Shown here: positions 16,608 to 26,387 of the stretch, one piece after another
Position numbering within the stretch: position 1 is the stretch's first letter
Layout: each line of letters begins with the position of its first letter
Source of the DNA: Azoarcus indigens
GTDB lineage: Bacteria > Pseudomonadota > Gammaproteobacteria > Burkholderiales > Rhodocyclaceae
Reading direction: 5' to 3'
Assembly: GCF_004361735.1 (NCBI RefSeq)
Contig: NZ_SNVV01000008.1
Span: 1 to 64,000 of the forward strand
Length of the DNA stretch: 64,000 bases
Notes under the pieces: generated by a model
Told to the model about the DNA's origin: nothing
Database searches by the model: none
Seen by the model: only the letters and a program-made list of their open reading frames with translations
Made by a program: the position numbers and the translations under genes

Positions 16608-18811
16608 TGGAAGGCTCCGGCAGGCTGGGAAAGCGGACGGGCACGGCCAGCGAGCACGCCGATGGCGGCCTGGCGCAGGCGGTAGAGCGCGCGCTCCCAC
16701 CAGCGCGGGTTGGCGACGATGTCCACCTTGTAGAAGGAGGGGCAGAGGGTGCCGGCATGCGCCGCCGCGCCGCACAGGCCGCAGCCGACGCAGCCCTGGT
16801 TCACCGTGGCCACCGGGTCGATGCGCAGCGGGTTGGGGTTGGGCTTGATGGTGAGCGAGGGACAGCCGGACAGGCGCACGCAGGCGTGGTCGCCGGTGCA
16901 TACGCCGTCATCCACCGCGAAGCGGGTGCGCTGCACGCGCTGGCCGGCCTGCAGCCGGCGGGCGTTCAGCGGCTTCAGCTTGCGCTGGCGTTCGAGTTGG
17001 CACTCGCCGTCGGCGATCACCACCTTGAGGCCGCCTTCCAGCGTGCTCACCGCCTCTTCCAGCGTGCGCAGCATGGTGCCGACCTCGTAGCTGGGCACCT
17101 TGCGCACCCAGGACACGCCGACGCCGCGCAGCGCCGCCTCGATGTCCAGCGCCGCCTCCTTGCCGCCGTCCGCCTCCCGCACCGAGGAGGGAATCGCCTG
17201 GGTGCCGGTGGCCGAGGTGTAGCCGTTCTTCAGGATCACCAGCACCGAGTCGTGGCGGTTGTACACCGCGTTCACCACGCCGGAGGTGAAGCCGTTATGC
17301 CAGAAGCCGCCGTCGCCCATGATGCTGACCACCCGCGTGTCCATCATCGGCGCCACGCCGGAGGAACTGGCGAGACCGAGGCCGTAGCCGAGCACGGTGC
17401 TGCCGATGTTGAAGGGCGGCAGCGTGCCGAAGGTGTGACAGCCGATATCGGCGCTGACGTGCAGCGGCCCGGTGCGCGCCTGCAGCAGCTTGAGCGCGGC
17501 GAATACCGGCCGCTCCGGACAGCCGACGCAGAAGCCCGGCGGCCGCGCCGGCACCGGCGCCCCCAGCGCGGCGGCGGCCTGGGCGCGCAGCCTGCCGAGG
17601 CGGCTTGCGTCCTCCACCCGTTCGGCCACCGCCTGCGCCAGCGGCGCCTGTGCCGCCGGCGCGGCGGCCACCGGATGGCGGGCGAAGAAGGCGGCCATGC
17701 CCTTCAGCAGCACCTCGCCGTTGTATTCGCCGGCGCGGGCGAAGGCCTCGCCGCCGTCGAGTTCCGTCGCCAGCCCGGCCTTGCGCAGGATGGCGGCCAG
17801 CGCTTCCTCGATGTATTTCGGCTGGCCCTCTTCCACCAGCAGCACCGCCTGCTTGTCGCGGCAGAAGTCCGCCACCTCGTCCGGCACCAGCGGATAGACC
17901 ACGTTGAGCACGTAGATGGGCAGCGGGCTGCGGCCGAAGGCATCCGCCAGGCCAAGCTGCTGCAGCGCGCGGATCATGCCGTTGTAGAGGCCCCCCTGAA
18001 CGATGATGCCCAGCCCTCGCGCACCCTCCGCGCCCTCGCCCTGGCCGTCGAAACGCTCGTTCAGCCCGGCCTCGCGGATGAAACGCTGCGCCGCCGGCCA
18101 GCGCTCCTCCACCTTGTGCCGCTCCTGGGCGTGGATGGACGGCGGCAGGCAGATGCGGCCGTAGTCGAACTCCGCCTTCTCCAGCGCTTGCCGGCGAGAG
18201 TAGCGCGGCGGCCGGTTGTCGCTGCAGGTGAAGCTGCCATGCACATGACAGGCGCGGATGCGTAGCTGCAGCAGCACTGGCGTGGAAGAGGCCTCCGACA
18301 GATCGAAGCTGCGCTCCACCGCGGCGACGATGGAGGGCAGGTTGGGCCGCGGATCCAGCAGCCACATCTGCGACTTCATGGCGAAGGCGTGGGTGCGCTC
18401 CTGGATGATGCTGGAGCCCTCGCCGTAGTCCTCGCCGAGGATGACCACCGCGCCGCCCTTGACGCCGGCGGAGGCGAGATTGGAAAGCGCGTCCGAGGCG
18501 ACATTGGTGCCGACGGTGGATTTCCATGTCACCGCGCCGCGCAGCGGGTAGTTGATGGAGGCGCCCAGCATGGCCGCCGCGCCCGCCTCGGAAGCGCTGT
18601 TCTCGAAATAGATGCCGAGATCGTCCAGCACCTCGCGGGCATCGCCGAGCACGTCTATCAGGTGGGAAACCGGCGCGCCCTGGTAGCCGCCGATGTAGCT
18701 GACGCCCGACTGCAGCAGCGCCTTGGTCACCGCGAGTATGCCCTCGCCGTGGAACACCTCGCCCTCGCCCAGGGTCAGCTTGGCGACCTCGGCGGCAAAG
18801 GAACGCTCCAT
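16604..18811 (-). CDS. iorA: Indolepyruvate:ferredoxin oxidoreductase alpha subunit-like, TPP and Fe-S
   Basis: 735 residues. N-terminal pyrimidine-binding domain (GGYQGAPVSHLID near 41-53, ENSASEAGAAAMLGAS), a middle domain, a CVGC pair at 428/431, the TPP motif starting GDGGFWHNGF at 499, and a C-terminal ferredoxin-like part with Cys 638, 644, 650 and 674, 677, 680, 690. It decarboxylates a 2-oxoacid on thiamine diphosphate and passes two electrons to Fe-S clusters. An AAGGAGAG element precedes the ATG. It is the first gene of the operon ending in mdlA, divergent from a LysR gene. It could serve phenylpyruvate or indolepyruvate; the context favours benzoylformate. Confidence 0.88.
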   Translation of the reverse strand: MERSFAAEVAKLTLGEGEVFHGEGILAVTKALLQSGVSYIGGYQGAPVSHLIDVLGDAREVLDDLGIYFENSASEAGAAAMLGASINYPLRGAVTWKSTVGTNVASDALSNLASAGVKGGAVVILGEDYGEGSSIIQERTHAFAMKSQMWLLDPRPNLPSIVAAVERSFDLSEASSTPVLLQLRIRACHVHGSFTCSDNRPPRYSRRQALEKAEFDYGRICLPPSIHAQERHKVEERWPAAQRFIREAGLNERFDGQGEGAEGARGLGIIVQGGLYNGMIRALQQLGLADAFGRSPLPIYVLNVVYPLVPDEVADFCRDKQAVLLVEEGQPKYIEEALAAILRKAGLATELDGGEAFARAGEYNGEVLLKGMAAFFARHPVAAAPAAQAPLAQAVAERVEDASRLGRLRAQAAAALGAPVPARPPGFCVGCPERPVFAALKLLQARTGPLHVSADIGCHTFGTLPPFNIGSTVLGYGLGLASSSGVAPMMDTRVVSIMGDGGFWHNGFTSGVVNAVYNRHDSVLVILKNGYTSATGTQAIPSSVREADGGKEAALDIEAALRGVGVSWVRKVPSYEVGTMLRTLEEAVSTLEGGLKVVIADGECQLERQRKLKPLNARRLQAGQRVQRTRFAVDDGVCTGDHACVRLSGCPSLTIKPNPNPLRIDPVATVNQGCVGCGLCGAAAHAGTLCPSFYKVDIVANPRWWERALYRLRQAAIGVLAGRARPLSQPAGAFQ

Positions 18812-18922
18812 GTCTCTCTCCTTTTGCTTTTGTCCGGCGTCCTGCCCGCTGCACCGCCACGGCTGGCGTGGCTTTGCGGCTGCGGCGCCGATGTTGTGGA
18901 GCTAAGACTAACGGCCAGTTCG

Positions 18923-18975
18923 CATCGAACCAACGCATCGAATGTATGTTACAAATCGACGCCATCTATTCGATG
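18923..18975. promoter_or_regulatory. Candidate LysR binding region between iorA and the LysR gene
   Basis: Three related half-sites lie in the 177-bp divergent intergenic region: CATCGAAC (18923-18930), CATCGAAT (18936-18943) and the inverted ATTCGATG (18968-18975). The first two are spaced 13 bp, the last pair forms a dyad. The last site is 13 bp from the LysR start, as expected for autoregulation. Confidence 0.4.
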
Positions 18976-18988
18976 AACGAGGCTGGCG

Positions 18989-19891
18989 ATGGAGCAGTTC
19001 GATCTCAATCTGGTGCGCATATTCACCACCTTGTACGAGACCGGCAGCGCCACCCTGGCCGCCGAGCGGCTGGAGCTGACGCAGCCCACGGTGAGCTACC
19101 GCCTTGCCCGCCTGCGCGAGGTGTTCTCCGACCCGCTGTTCGTGCGCGACCAGCGCAGCCTCAAGCCCACGCCGCGCGCCGAGGCGCTGTACCGCAAGTT
19201 CCGCGAGGCGCTGGCGACCATAGGCGAGGCGGTGGAGGAAACTCACCGCTTCGATCCCCTCACCGCCCGCCGCACCTTCAACCTGGCGATGTCGGACATC
19301 GGCAGCATGTACTTCCTGCCGCCGCTGGAAGCCGAGTTGCGCCGCCGCGCACCGGAGATCGCGCTGGAAGTGCGGCAGGTGCCGGTGCCTGAGATCGTCG
19401 AGCAGCTGGCCGCCTCCAAGATAGACGCCGCGCTGGGCAACCTCCCCACCCTGCGCGGCCACACCCGCAGCGTGCCGCTGTTCCGCGAGCACTACGTCTG
19501 CCTTGTCGGCCGCGCCCACGCCGAACGCCTGGGCGGCCGCATGCCGCTGGAGACCTTCCGCGACGCCCGCCACATCGTCGTTTCCTCCAGCTACTCCGGC
19601 CACCAGCTGGCCGAGGACGCGCTGGCCGACCAGGGCATCACCCGCCGCATCGCCCTGCGCACGCCCTATTACAGCTCGCTGCCACTGCTGATCGCGCAGA
19701 GCGATCTGGTGGCCCTGCTGCCCTCTCGCGTCGCCGCCACCTTCGCCGCCCAGTGCGCAGTGGTGCCGCTGCCGGTGCCCGCCCAGCTGCCCGGCTTCGA
19801 GGTGAAACTGCACTGGCACCCGCGGCATGAATCCAACCCGGCGCTGAACTGGCTGTTCGGCCGCATCGAGGCGGTGCTGGGCGCCTTGTAA
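18989..19891 (+). CDS. LysR-family regulator of the ior-dct-mdl operon
   Basis: 300 residues. N-terminal winged helix-turn-helix: LNLVRIFTTLYETGSATLAA, then LELTQPTVSYRLARLREV with the typical FVRDQRSLKPTPRAE end. The C-terminal periplasmic-binding-like effector domain begins near residue 90. It is transcribed divergently from iorA across 177 bp, so it should control the operon, probably with mandelate or benzoylformate as co-inducer. The effector is inferred from the target genes only. Confidence 0.87.
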   Translation: MEQFDLNLVRIFTTLYETGSATLAAERLELTQPTVSYRLARLREVFSDPLFVRDQRSLKPTPRAEALYRKFREALATIGEAVEETHRFDPLTARRTFNLAMSDIGSMYFLPPLEAELRRRAPEIALEVRQVPVPEIVEQLAASKIDAALGNLPTLRGHTRSVPLFREHYVCLVGRAHAERLGGRMPLETFRDARHIVVSSSYSGHQLAEDALADQGITRRIALRTPYYSSLPLLIAQSDLVALLPSRVAATFAAQCAVVPLPVPAQLPGFEVKLHWHPRHESNPALNWLFGRIEAVLGAL

Positions 19892-20079
19892 GCCTGACGC
19901 CTATGTCGCCAGCATGGCGCCGGGCTAGACTTGCCGATCGTACATGGCTTTGCATCGCCCCGACCTTGCTCCGGCACCGGCCGAGACCCGCCAAACTCCA
20001 GAAAATCACAGGATTGATGGCGAACGCCCCCTTTTCCATGCTGCATCGCGCCAATCCAACGCCGTTGGCTCGACTTGCG

Positions 20080-20092
20080 AAAAGTACAAGCA
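20080..20092 (+). promoter_or_regulatory. Shared PobR-type regulator site, copy 2 (pobA)
   Basis: AAAAGTACAAGCA, 91 bp upstream of the pobA start codon; 12 of 13 bases match the copy in front of the AraC gene at 8.9 kb. A TATAAG -10-like box lies between this site and pobA, so the site sits where an activator would. Confidence 0.5.
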
Positions 20093-20152
20093 TTCACCCC
20101 ACCGCGTTCAAGCGCCTGCCCGCTCCGCCTCCTATAGTTGAGTCGTCTATAA

Positions 20153-21370
<1,218 letters not shown>

Positions 21371-21404
21371 GCCAGGGCCGGCTCGCCGGCTGGTGGAAAT
21401 GAAA

Positions 21405-21436
21405 GGGGCGCGTCCGCAAGGACGCGCCCTTTTTTT
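21405..21436 (+). terminator. Rho-independent terminator of pobA
   Basis: A perfect 10-bp stem GGGCGCGTCC / GGACGCGCCC with a GCAA tetraloop is followed by seven T residues, 35 bp after the pobA stop. Confidence 0.93.
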
Positions 21437-21523
21437 GCGCTGCCTTCTTGGCTGGAGTCAGCTCAGTTGCAACCCGTTGGTGCTTGAACGGACTTCACTG
21501 AAGTCACTATCGATTTAGCGCAG

Positions 21524-21676
21524 TTAGAACATGGCAATCTTCTTGATCTTGCAGATAGTCATAACCACCGGCATTGGCTCGCCCCCCTTAAAGGGATGGC
21601 CATTTCCCAAAGACTGGTTGGCTTGAATCAAGCTCCCGGCATTCAATTCCCACCACGATATTTCCAGTGACTTCAC
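21524..21676 (-). CDS. Possible small protein, 50 residues
   Basis: A 50-codon frame starts with GTG at 21676 behind a GGGAGG element and ends at TAA 21524-21526. It begins MKSLEISWWELN, contains GNGHPFKGGEPMPVVM and ends in the basic tail ICKIKKIAMF. It lies 14 bp after the tctA stop on the same strand and its base composition is less GC-rich than the neighbours. I do not recognise a family. It may be a small protein at the end of the tct operon, the end of a decayed longer gene, or chance. Confidence 0.35.
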   Translation of the reverse strand: MKSLEISWWELNAGSLIQANQSLGNGHPFKGGEPMPVVMTICKIKKIAMF

Positions 21677-21689
21677 CCCAACCTCCCCT

Positions 21690-23207
21690 TCACCCCGCCG
21701 GCCTCAGCGCCTCCCTCCTCTTCAGCACCGCAGCCGTCCTTCTGCACACCGCCCACGCCAGCACGGCCACCGTCACGCCCAGGATGATCGCGCTCAGCGG
21801 GCGATCCACGAAGGTCGTCACATCCCCGCGCGCCAGCATCATGGCGCGGCGGAAGTGTTCTTCCATCAGCGGACCGAGGATGAAGCCCAGCAGCAGCGGG
21901 GCGGGTTCGAAGCTGAGGACGGCGAAGGCGTAGCCGAGGGCGCCGATGAGGGCCACCTGCAGGATGTCGAAGCTGCTGTTGTTCACGCTGTACACGCCCA
22001 GGCAGATGAACACGATGATGGCGGGGTAGAGCACGCTGTAGGGGATGCGCAGCACGCTTACCCACAGGCCGATCAGCGGGATGTTGAGCACCAGCAGCAT
22101 CAGGTTGCCGATGACGAAGCTGGCAATCAGGCCCCAGAACAGTTCGGGCTGTTCCACCATCAGCAGCGGGCCGGGGGTGATGCCGTGCAGGATGAGCGCG
22201 CCCAGCATCAGCGCCATCACCGCGTCGCCGGGGATGCCCAGCGTCAGCGTGGGGACGAAGGCGGTCTGGGCGGCGGCGTTGTTGGCGGATTCGGGCGCGG
22301 TGATGCCTTCCACCGCGCCCTTGCCGAAGCGCGCCGGCTCGCGCGCCACTTTCTTTTCCACCGCGTAGGCAATGAAGGCGGCGATGGCGGAGCCGGTGCC
22401 GGGCAGCGCGCCGAAGAAGGAGCCGATGCCGGAGCCGCGCGCCATTGGCATCCAGGAGCGGCGCACGTCGTCGCGGCTGGGCACCATGCTGCGCAAGCGG
22501 ATCTTGTCGTCGCGCAACTGGCCTTCGCGCGGCCGGTTCACCGCGCTGATCACCTCGGCGATGCCGAACACGCCCATCGCCAGGGCGACGATGCTGAGCC
22601 CTTCGGCCAGGCCGTTGAAGCCGAAGGTGAAGCGCTGCACGCCGGTGCTGACGTCGGTGCCGACCACGCCCAGCAGCAGGCCGAGCAGCACCATCGCCAG
22701 GCCCTTGGCGAGCGCGCCCGAGCCCAGTGTGGAGGCGGCCACCAGGCCCAGCGCCATCAGCGCGAAGTACTCCGCCGAGCCCAGTTCCAGGCCGAGTTCG
22801 GCGATCGCCGGGGCGAAAGCCACCAACAGCGCCAGCCCGATCATGGAGCCAAAGAAGGAGGCGGCGGCGGTCATGAACAGGGCGGCGCCCGCCCTGCCCT
22901 GCTGTGCCATCGGGTGGCCGTCCAGACAGGTGATGGCGGAGGAGGCCGAGCCCGGCAGGTTGAGCAGGATGGAGGCGGTGGAGCCGCCGTACTGGGCGCC
23001 GTAATACACGCCGGCCAACATGATGATGGCGGGCGTCGGCTCGATGTAGTAGGTCACCGGCAGCAGCAGCGAGATGGCCGCCAGCGAGCCGATGCCGGGC
23101 AGCACGCCGATGAGGGTGCCGAGGAAGACGCCGATGAAGCAGTACATCAACGTCACCGGCAGCATGGCCGTCTGGAAGCCGGCCAGCAGGTTGTTCAGGG
23201 TGTCCAT
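21690..23207 (-). CDS. tctA: Tripartite tricarboxylate transporter large permease TctA
   Basis: 505 residues with about 12 membrane helices. Family blocks: the glycine-rich GVLPGIGSLAAISLLLP near the N-terminus, YYGAQYGGSTASILLNLPGSASS, LGIPGDAVMALMLGAL, and the FxxGALPGTGSAIAAF repeat. It is the large membrane subunit of a TTT uptake system. It follows tctB by 13 bp on the same strand. TTT systems import carboxylates (citrate, tartrate and others); the enolase-superfamily gene at the head of this operon suggests a sugar acid or hydroxy acid. Confidence 0.92.
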   Translation of the reverse strand: MDTLNNLLAGFQTAMLPVTLMYCFIGVFLGTLIGVLPGIGSLAAISLLLPVTYYIEPTPAIIMLAGVYYGAQYGGSTASILLNLPGSASSAITCLDGHPMAQQGRAGAALFMTAAASFFGSMIGLALLVAFAPAIAELGLELGSAEYFALMALGLVAASTLGSGALAKGLAMVLLGLLLGVVGTDVSTGVQRFTFGFNGLAEGLSIVALAMGVFGIAEVISAVNRPREGQLRDDKIRLRSMVPSRDDVRRSWMPMARGSGIGSFFGALPGTGSAIAAFIAYAVEKKVAREPARFGKGAVEGITAPESANNAAAQTAFVPTLTLGIPGDAVMALMLGALILHGITPGPLLMVEQPELFWGLIASFVIGNLMLLVLNIPLIGLWVSVLRIPYSVLYPAIIVFICLGVYSVNNSSFDILQVALIGALGYAFAVLSFEPAPLLLGFILGPLMEEHFRRAMMLARGDVTTFVDRPLSAIILGVTVAVLAWAVCRRTAAVLKRREALRPAG

Positions 23208-23220
23208 TGCCGTCTCCCCC

Positions 23221-23670
23221 TCAGAAGTGCCACCACAGCGGCACGATCATGCCCAGGCCGGTGACGAAGATGAGCACCGTGAGCAGCGTGACGCCGGCCG
23301 CCAGCTTGAGCCGGCCGGGCCAGCGCAGGCTGCGGTCGGCGAGCGAGGCCAGCAATACCGCCGCCACGGTGGCGATCACCAGGCCCAGGGTCTGCAGCGC
23401 CAGCGCGAACACCACCACCGAGCCCAGCACCAGGCCGCCTGTGCGCCATTCCACCCGGATGGGTTTGGCCTTGCCCTGCCGCCGCCAGGCCGGCGCGGCG
23501 ATGGCGCCGCCGAGCAGCAGCAGGCCGATGCCCAGCAGGATGGGGAAGAAGCCCGGCCCCATCTGCTGCAGGGAGCCGAATTCGTAGCGTTGCCCGTAGA
23601 GGGCGGCGAACAGGCCGATGGCGGCGACCAGCAGGCCGCCCAGCAGGTCGCGGTAATTCTTGTCCGTCAT
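23221..23670 (-). CDS. tctB: Tripartite tricarboxylate transporter small permease TctB
   Basis: 149 residues with four membrane helices and the TctB opening: DLLGGLLVAAIGLFAALYGQRYEFGSLQQMGPGFFP is split across the first helix and the conserved G-x-x-xxMGPGFFP loop. The ATG at 23670 has a GGAG element. It lies between tctC (129 bp upstream) and tctA, in the usual C-B-A order. Confidence 0.88.
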   Translation of the reverse strand: MTDKNYRDLLGGLLVAAIGLFAALYGQRYEFGSLQQMGPGFFPILLGIGLLLLGGAIAAPAWRRQGKAKPIRVEWRTGGLVLGSVVVFALALQTLGLVIATVAAVLLASLADRSLRWPGRLKLAAGVTLLTVLIFVTGLGMIVPLWWHF

Positions 23671-23798
23671 GCGGGGTCTCCTCCGCGGCCGCGTCGCGCC
23701 CGGTGCTGGCGGCGTCGCGCGGCGCTTGTCGAGTTTTGGCAGTCCCTTGCGGGCCAGTGAGCGTAGCGGCCGGGCGTCCGCGCGCCCGGCTGCGGGCC

Positions 23799-24791
23799 TC
23801 AGTTGGCGGTGATGCCGAACTTGCGGGCGGCGCCGCTCCAGCGGTCCACCTCGGCCACCCAGAAGCGCTGGAACTCCGGCTGCGGCATGTTCACCGCAGC
23901 CACCCCGGCGGTCTTCCATACTTCGCGCATGTCTTCGCGCTGCAAGGCACGGACGATTTCCTCGTGCATGCGGGAGACCACCTCCGGCGGCGTGCCCTTG
24001 GGCGCGAACACGCCGTACCAGGTCATCACCTGGAAGCCGGGCATCACGGTTTCCGCCAGCGTGGGCACGTCCGGAAAGGCTTCGGTGCGCTGCGGCGAGG
24101 TCACCGCCACCGCCTTCACCCGCTTGGCGCGCACCTGCACCGCGGCGGTGGGCATGGTCTCGAACATCACCTGGATGTGGCCGGCGAGGATGTCGCGTAT
24201 CGCCTGCGAACTGCCACGGTAGTGGATGGCGGCCATGTCCGGCGTGCCGACTTCGGCCTTGAACATCTCGGTGGCGACGTGGTGCAGCGCGCCGGCGCCG
24301 CCGGTGCCGTAGCTCACCTTTCCGGGGTTGGCCTTGATCCACGCCACCAGTTCCTGCGGCGTTTCCACCGGCACCCGCTTGCTGACGATGACCATGTTGG
24401 GCGTCTCGCCGATGTGGGCGACACCGACCAGATCGCTCTTGCTGTCGTAGGGCACGTCGGCATAGACGCCGGGGATGATGGCGTGGTGGATGGCGCCCAT
24501 CAGGAAGGTGTAGCCGTCCGGGGCGGACTTGGCGACATGCTCCGCGCCCACCATGCCGGCGGCGCCGCCGCGGTTCTCCACCACCACCGCCTGTTTCAGG
24601 GCTTCGCCCAGGTGCTGGGCCAGCGGCCGGGTGAGCGTATCCAGGGAACCGCCGGCCGAGGCCGGCACGATCAGCCGTATCGGCTGCTGGGTGGGCCAGG
24701 CCTGGGCCTGGGCGCCGCCGGCGGCGAGGGCACAGGCGGCGAGGGTAATGCCGCGCAGCAGGCGTGCGGCGCGGAATGGGAATCTCTTCAT
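23799..24791 (-). CDS. tctC: TctC/Bug family periplasmic solute-binding protein
   Basis: 330 residues with a signal peptide (RLLRGITLAACALAAGGAQAQA, cleavage near residue 30). Bug-family landmarks follow: WPTQQPIRLIVPASAGGSLD, VVENRGGAAGMVGAEHVAKS, PDGYTFLMG and the YGTGGAGALHHVATE block that clamps the ligand carboxylate. It should deliver its substrate to TctAB. Bug proteins are numerous in betaproteobacteria and their ligands vary; none can be assigned here beyond an organic acid. Confidence 0.9.
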   Translation of the reverse strand: MKRFPFRAARLLRGITLAACALAAGGAQAQAWPTQQPIRLIVPASAGGSLDTLTRPLAQHLGEALKQAVVVENRGGAAGMVGAEHVAKSAPDGYTFLMGAIHHAIIPGVYADVPYDSKSDLVGVAHIGETPNMVIVSKRVPVETPQELVAWIKANPGKVSYGTGGAGALHHVATEMFKAEVGTPDMAAIHYRGSSQAIRDILAGHIQVMFETMPTAAVQVRAKRVKAVAVTSPQRTEAFPDVPTLAETVMPGFQVMTWYGVFAPKGTPPEVVSRMHEEIVRALQREDMREVWKTAGVAAVNMPQPEFQRFWVAEVDRWSGAARKFGITAN

Positions 24792-24988
24792 GTCGGGTCT
24801 CCTTTGGTCTTGATGTCGTTATGTCGCGGACCGTGAGCGGTCCGGGCCGTCGTCGCGGCGTGCATCGAGTGTGTTTCCCGCCGGCGCGGTGTCCCGCCGC
24901 GCCGGTGTGCTGCCTTGTGTCTGCTGGAATCTGCCTCCTCTGCGGGCGGGCTTGGCCCCACACCCGTTCTCTGTTCGTTCCGCTGGCC

Positions 24989-25021
24989 GGTGGCGGGCGC
25001 CCTGTCGCAGGGCCCGCCACC
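24989..25021 (-). terminator. Strong hairpin after the enolase-superfamily gene
   Basis: GGTGGCGGGC and CCCTG pair with CAGGG and CCCGCCACC around a TCG loop, 9 bp past the gene stop. No T-run follows on the minus strand, so it may attenuate transcription or stabilise mRNA ends before tctC rather than act as a true rho-independent terminator. Confidence 0.45.
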
Positions 25022-25029
25022 TTGCCGGC

Positions 25030-26268
25030 TCAGGCCTTGCCGGCGCCGCGCGAGGTTGGCCGCCGCGCCAGTTCCGCCACCGCGTCCCAGTCGGGCGTGA
25101 AGCCCAGGCCAGGCGCCTCCGGCAGCGGCAGCCAACCGTTCTCCGGCACCGGCAGGCCGGTGAAGAGCTGTTCGCTCATGGTCACGGCCACATGGTGATA
25201 TTCGATGAAGCCCCCATGCGCAAGGCCGGCATGTAAATGCATGTTGTGGAAGGGCCAGGCGCCGCCGTTGGCGATGGCCACCTGCCAGGCCTGCGCCATG
25301 CCGGCGATGCGCAGGCACTGGGTGTAGCCGCCGGTGATGGCGACGTTGGGCTGGGCGATGTCCACCGCCCTCGCCTGGAAGAGGTCGGCGAAGCGGCTGT
25401 CCAGGCCCTCGTTCTGGCCAGCGGCCAGCGGAATATTGATGCTGCGGCGCAGGTCGGCCAGCGCGCGCACGTCGTTGTGGCTCACCGGCTCTTCGAAGAA
25501 GGCGATGCCGCAGTCCTCCACCCGCTGGGCGAGCAGGCGGGCGTGGTAGGGGTCCAGGCTGCAGTTGGCGTCTATGCACAACTCCGGCCCCGGCCCCACC
25601 GCTTCGCGCACCGCGCGGATGCGGGCTTCGTCCTCGCGGATCACCGCCGACAGCGGCCGTGGCTCGTCGCGGCGCTGCAGGGCATGGTTGCCCACCGTCA
25701 TCTTCAACCGGGAGAAGCCCAGGCCGACCCAACTGCGCGCCGCCTCGGCCAGCTGCTCGGTATCGAGAAAGCCGAAACCGAAGGTGGCATACACCGGCAC
25801 CCGCTTGCGCGCGCCGCCGAGCAGCTTCCACAGCGGCAGGCCCAGCGCCTGGGCTTTCAGATCCCACAGGGCGATGTCCAGCGCGGCAATGGCGTGGGCG
25901 CCGTAGCCGCTCTGGCCGCGCGGCGTCAGCAGCCAGTAGAGGCGGTTCCACAGCCGCTCGATGTTGAGCGCGCTCTCGCCGAGCAGGTGATGGGCGGCCA
26001 CCTCGTTGATCGCCGCGGCCACCACCTCTTCCTCGGTGATGGCGGTGAAGCCGCAGCCCACCAGCCCGCTCTCGGTCTCCACCCGCACCAGCACGCAGGA
26101 CAGCGCGGTGGGCTTGCGCACCGCGCCCACCACCGCATCCACCGGCACGTTGATGGGGATGGCGCGCACGCTGCGGATGGTGAGCTCGCGCTCCAGCCGG
26201 GCGCCGGCTGCCGCGGCCGCGCCGTGTTGTTGATCGACGTTCTTCGTGGCTTCTTTATCTATCTGCAT
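25030..26268 (-). CDS. Mandelate racemase/muconate lactonizing enzyme family protein, substrate unknown
   Basis: 412 residues, enolase superfamily. The capping domain (about 30-160) is followed by the barrel with LKMT in place of the KxK pair, metal ligands in CIDANCS, FFEEPVS and AAGQNE, and a late NMHLHAGLAHGG segment that should supply the general acid/base His. Because the second lysine is replaced by Thr, a racemase reaction like that of MdlA is unlikely; a dehydratase or cycloisomerase acting on a sugar acid or lactone fits better (inference). It heads the tctCBA transporter genes on the same strand, behind a LysR gene. Confidence 0.8.
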   Translation of the reverse strand: MQIDKEATKNVDQQHGAAAAAGARLERELTIRSVRAIPINVPVDAVVGAVRKPTALSCVLVRVETESGLVGCGFTAITEEEVVAAAINEVAAHHLLGESALNIERLWNRLYWLLTPRGQSGYGAHAIAALDIALWDLKAQALGLPLWKLLGGARKRVPVYATFGFGFLDTEQLAEAARSWVGLGFSRLKMTVGNHALQRRDEPRPLSAVIREDEARIRAVREAVGPGPELCIDANCSLDPYHARLLAQRVEDCGIAFFEEPVSHNDVRALADLRRSINIPLAAGQNEGLDSRFADLFQARAVDIAQPNVAITGGYTQCLRIAGMAQAWQVAIANGGAWPFHNMHLHAGLAHGGFIEYHHVAVTMSEQLFTGLPVPENGWLPLPEAPGLGFTPDWDAVAELARRPTSRGAGKA

Positions 26269-26387
26269 GCCTGGGTCTCCTCTTGCGCTCGCCTGCCAGC
26301 GGCGTGTCGCCGTGCGGGCTGCGTTCGGCGTTTATAGAGACCGGCGGCAGGAGTGGACAAGCGAGTTTTTTGCGAAGCCGTTTTCGA

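Noticed and set aside
15078-18811. iorAB as a plain indolepyruvate/phenylalanine degradation pair only
   Set aside because: Not excluded biochemically, but the operon with mandelate dehydrogenase, racemase and transporter makes benzoylformate the more economical substrate.
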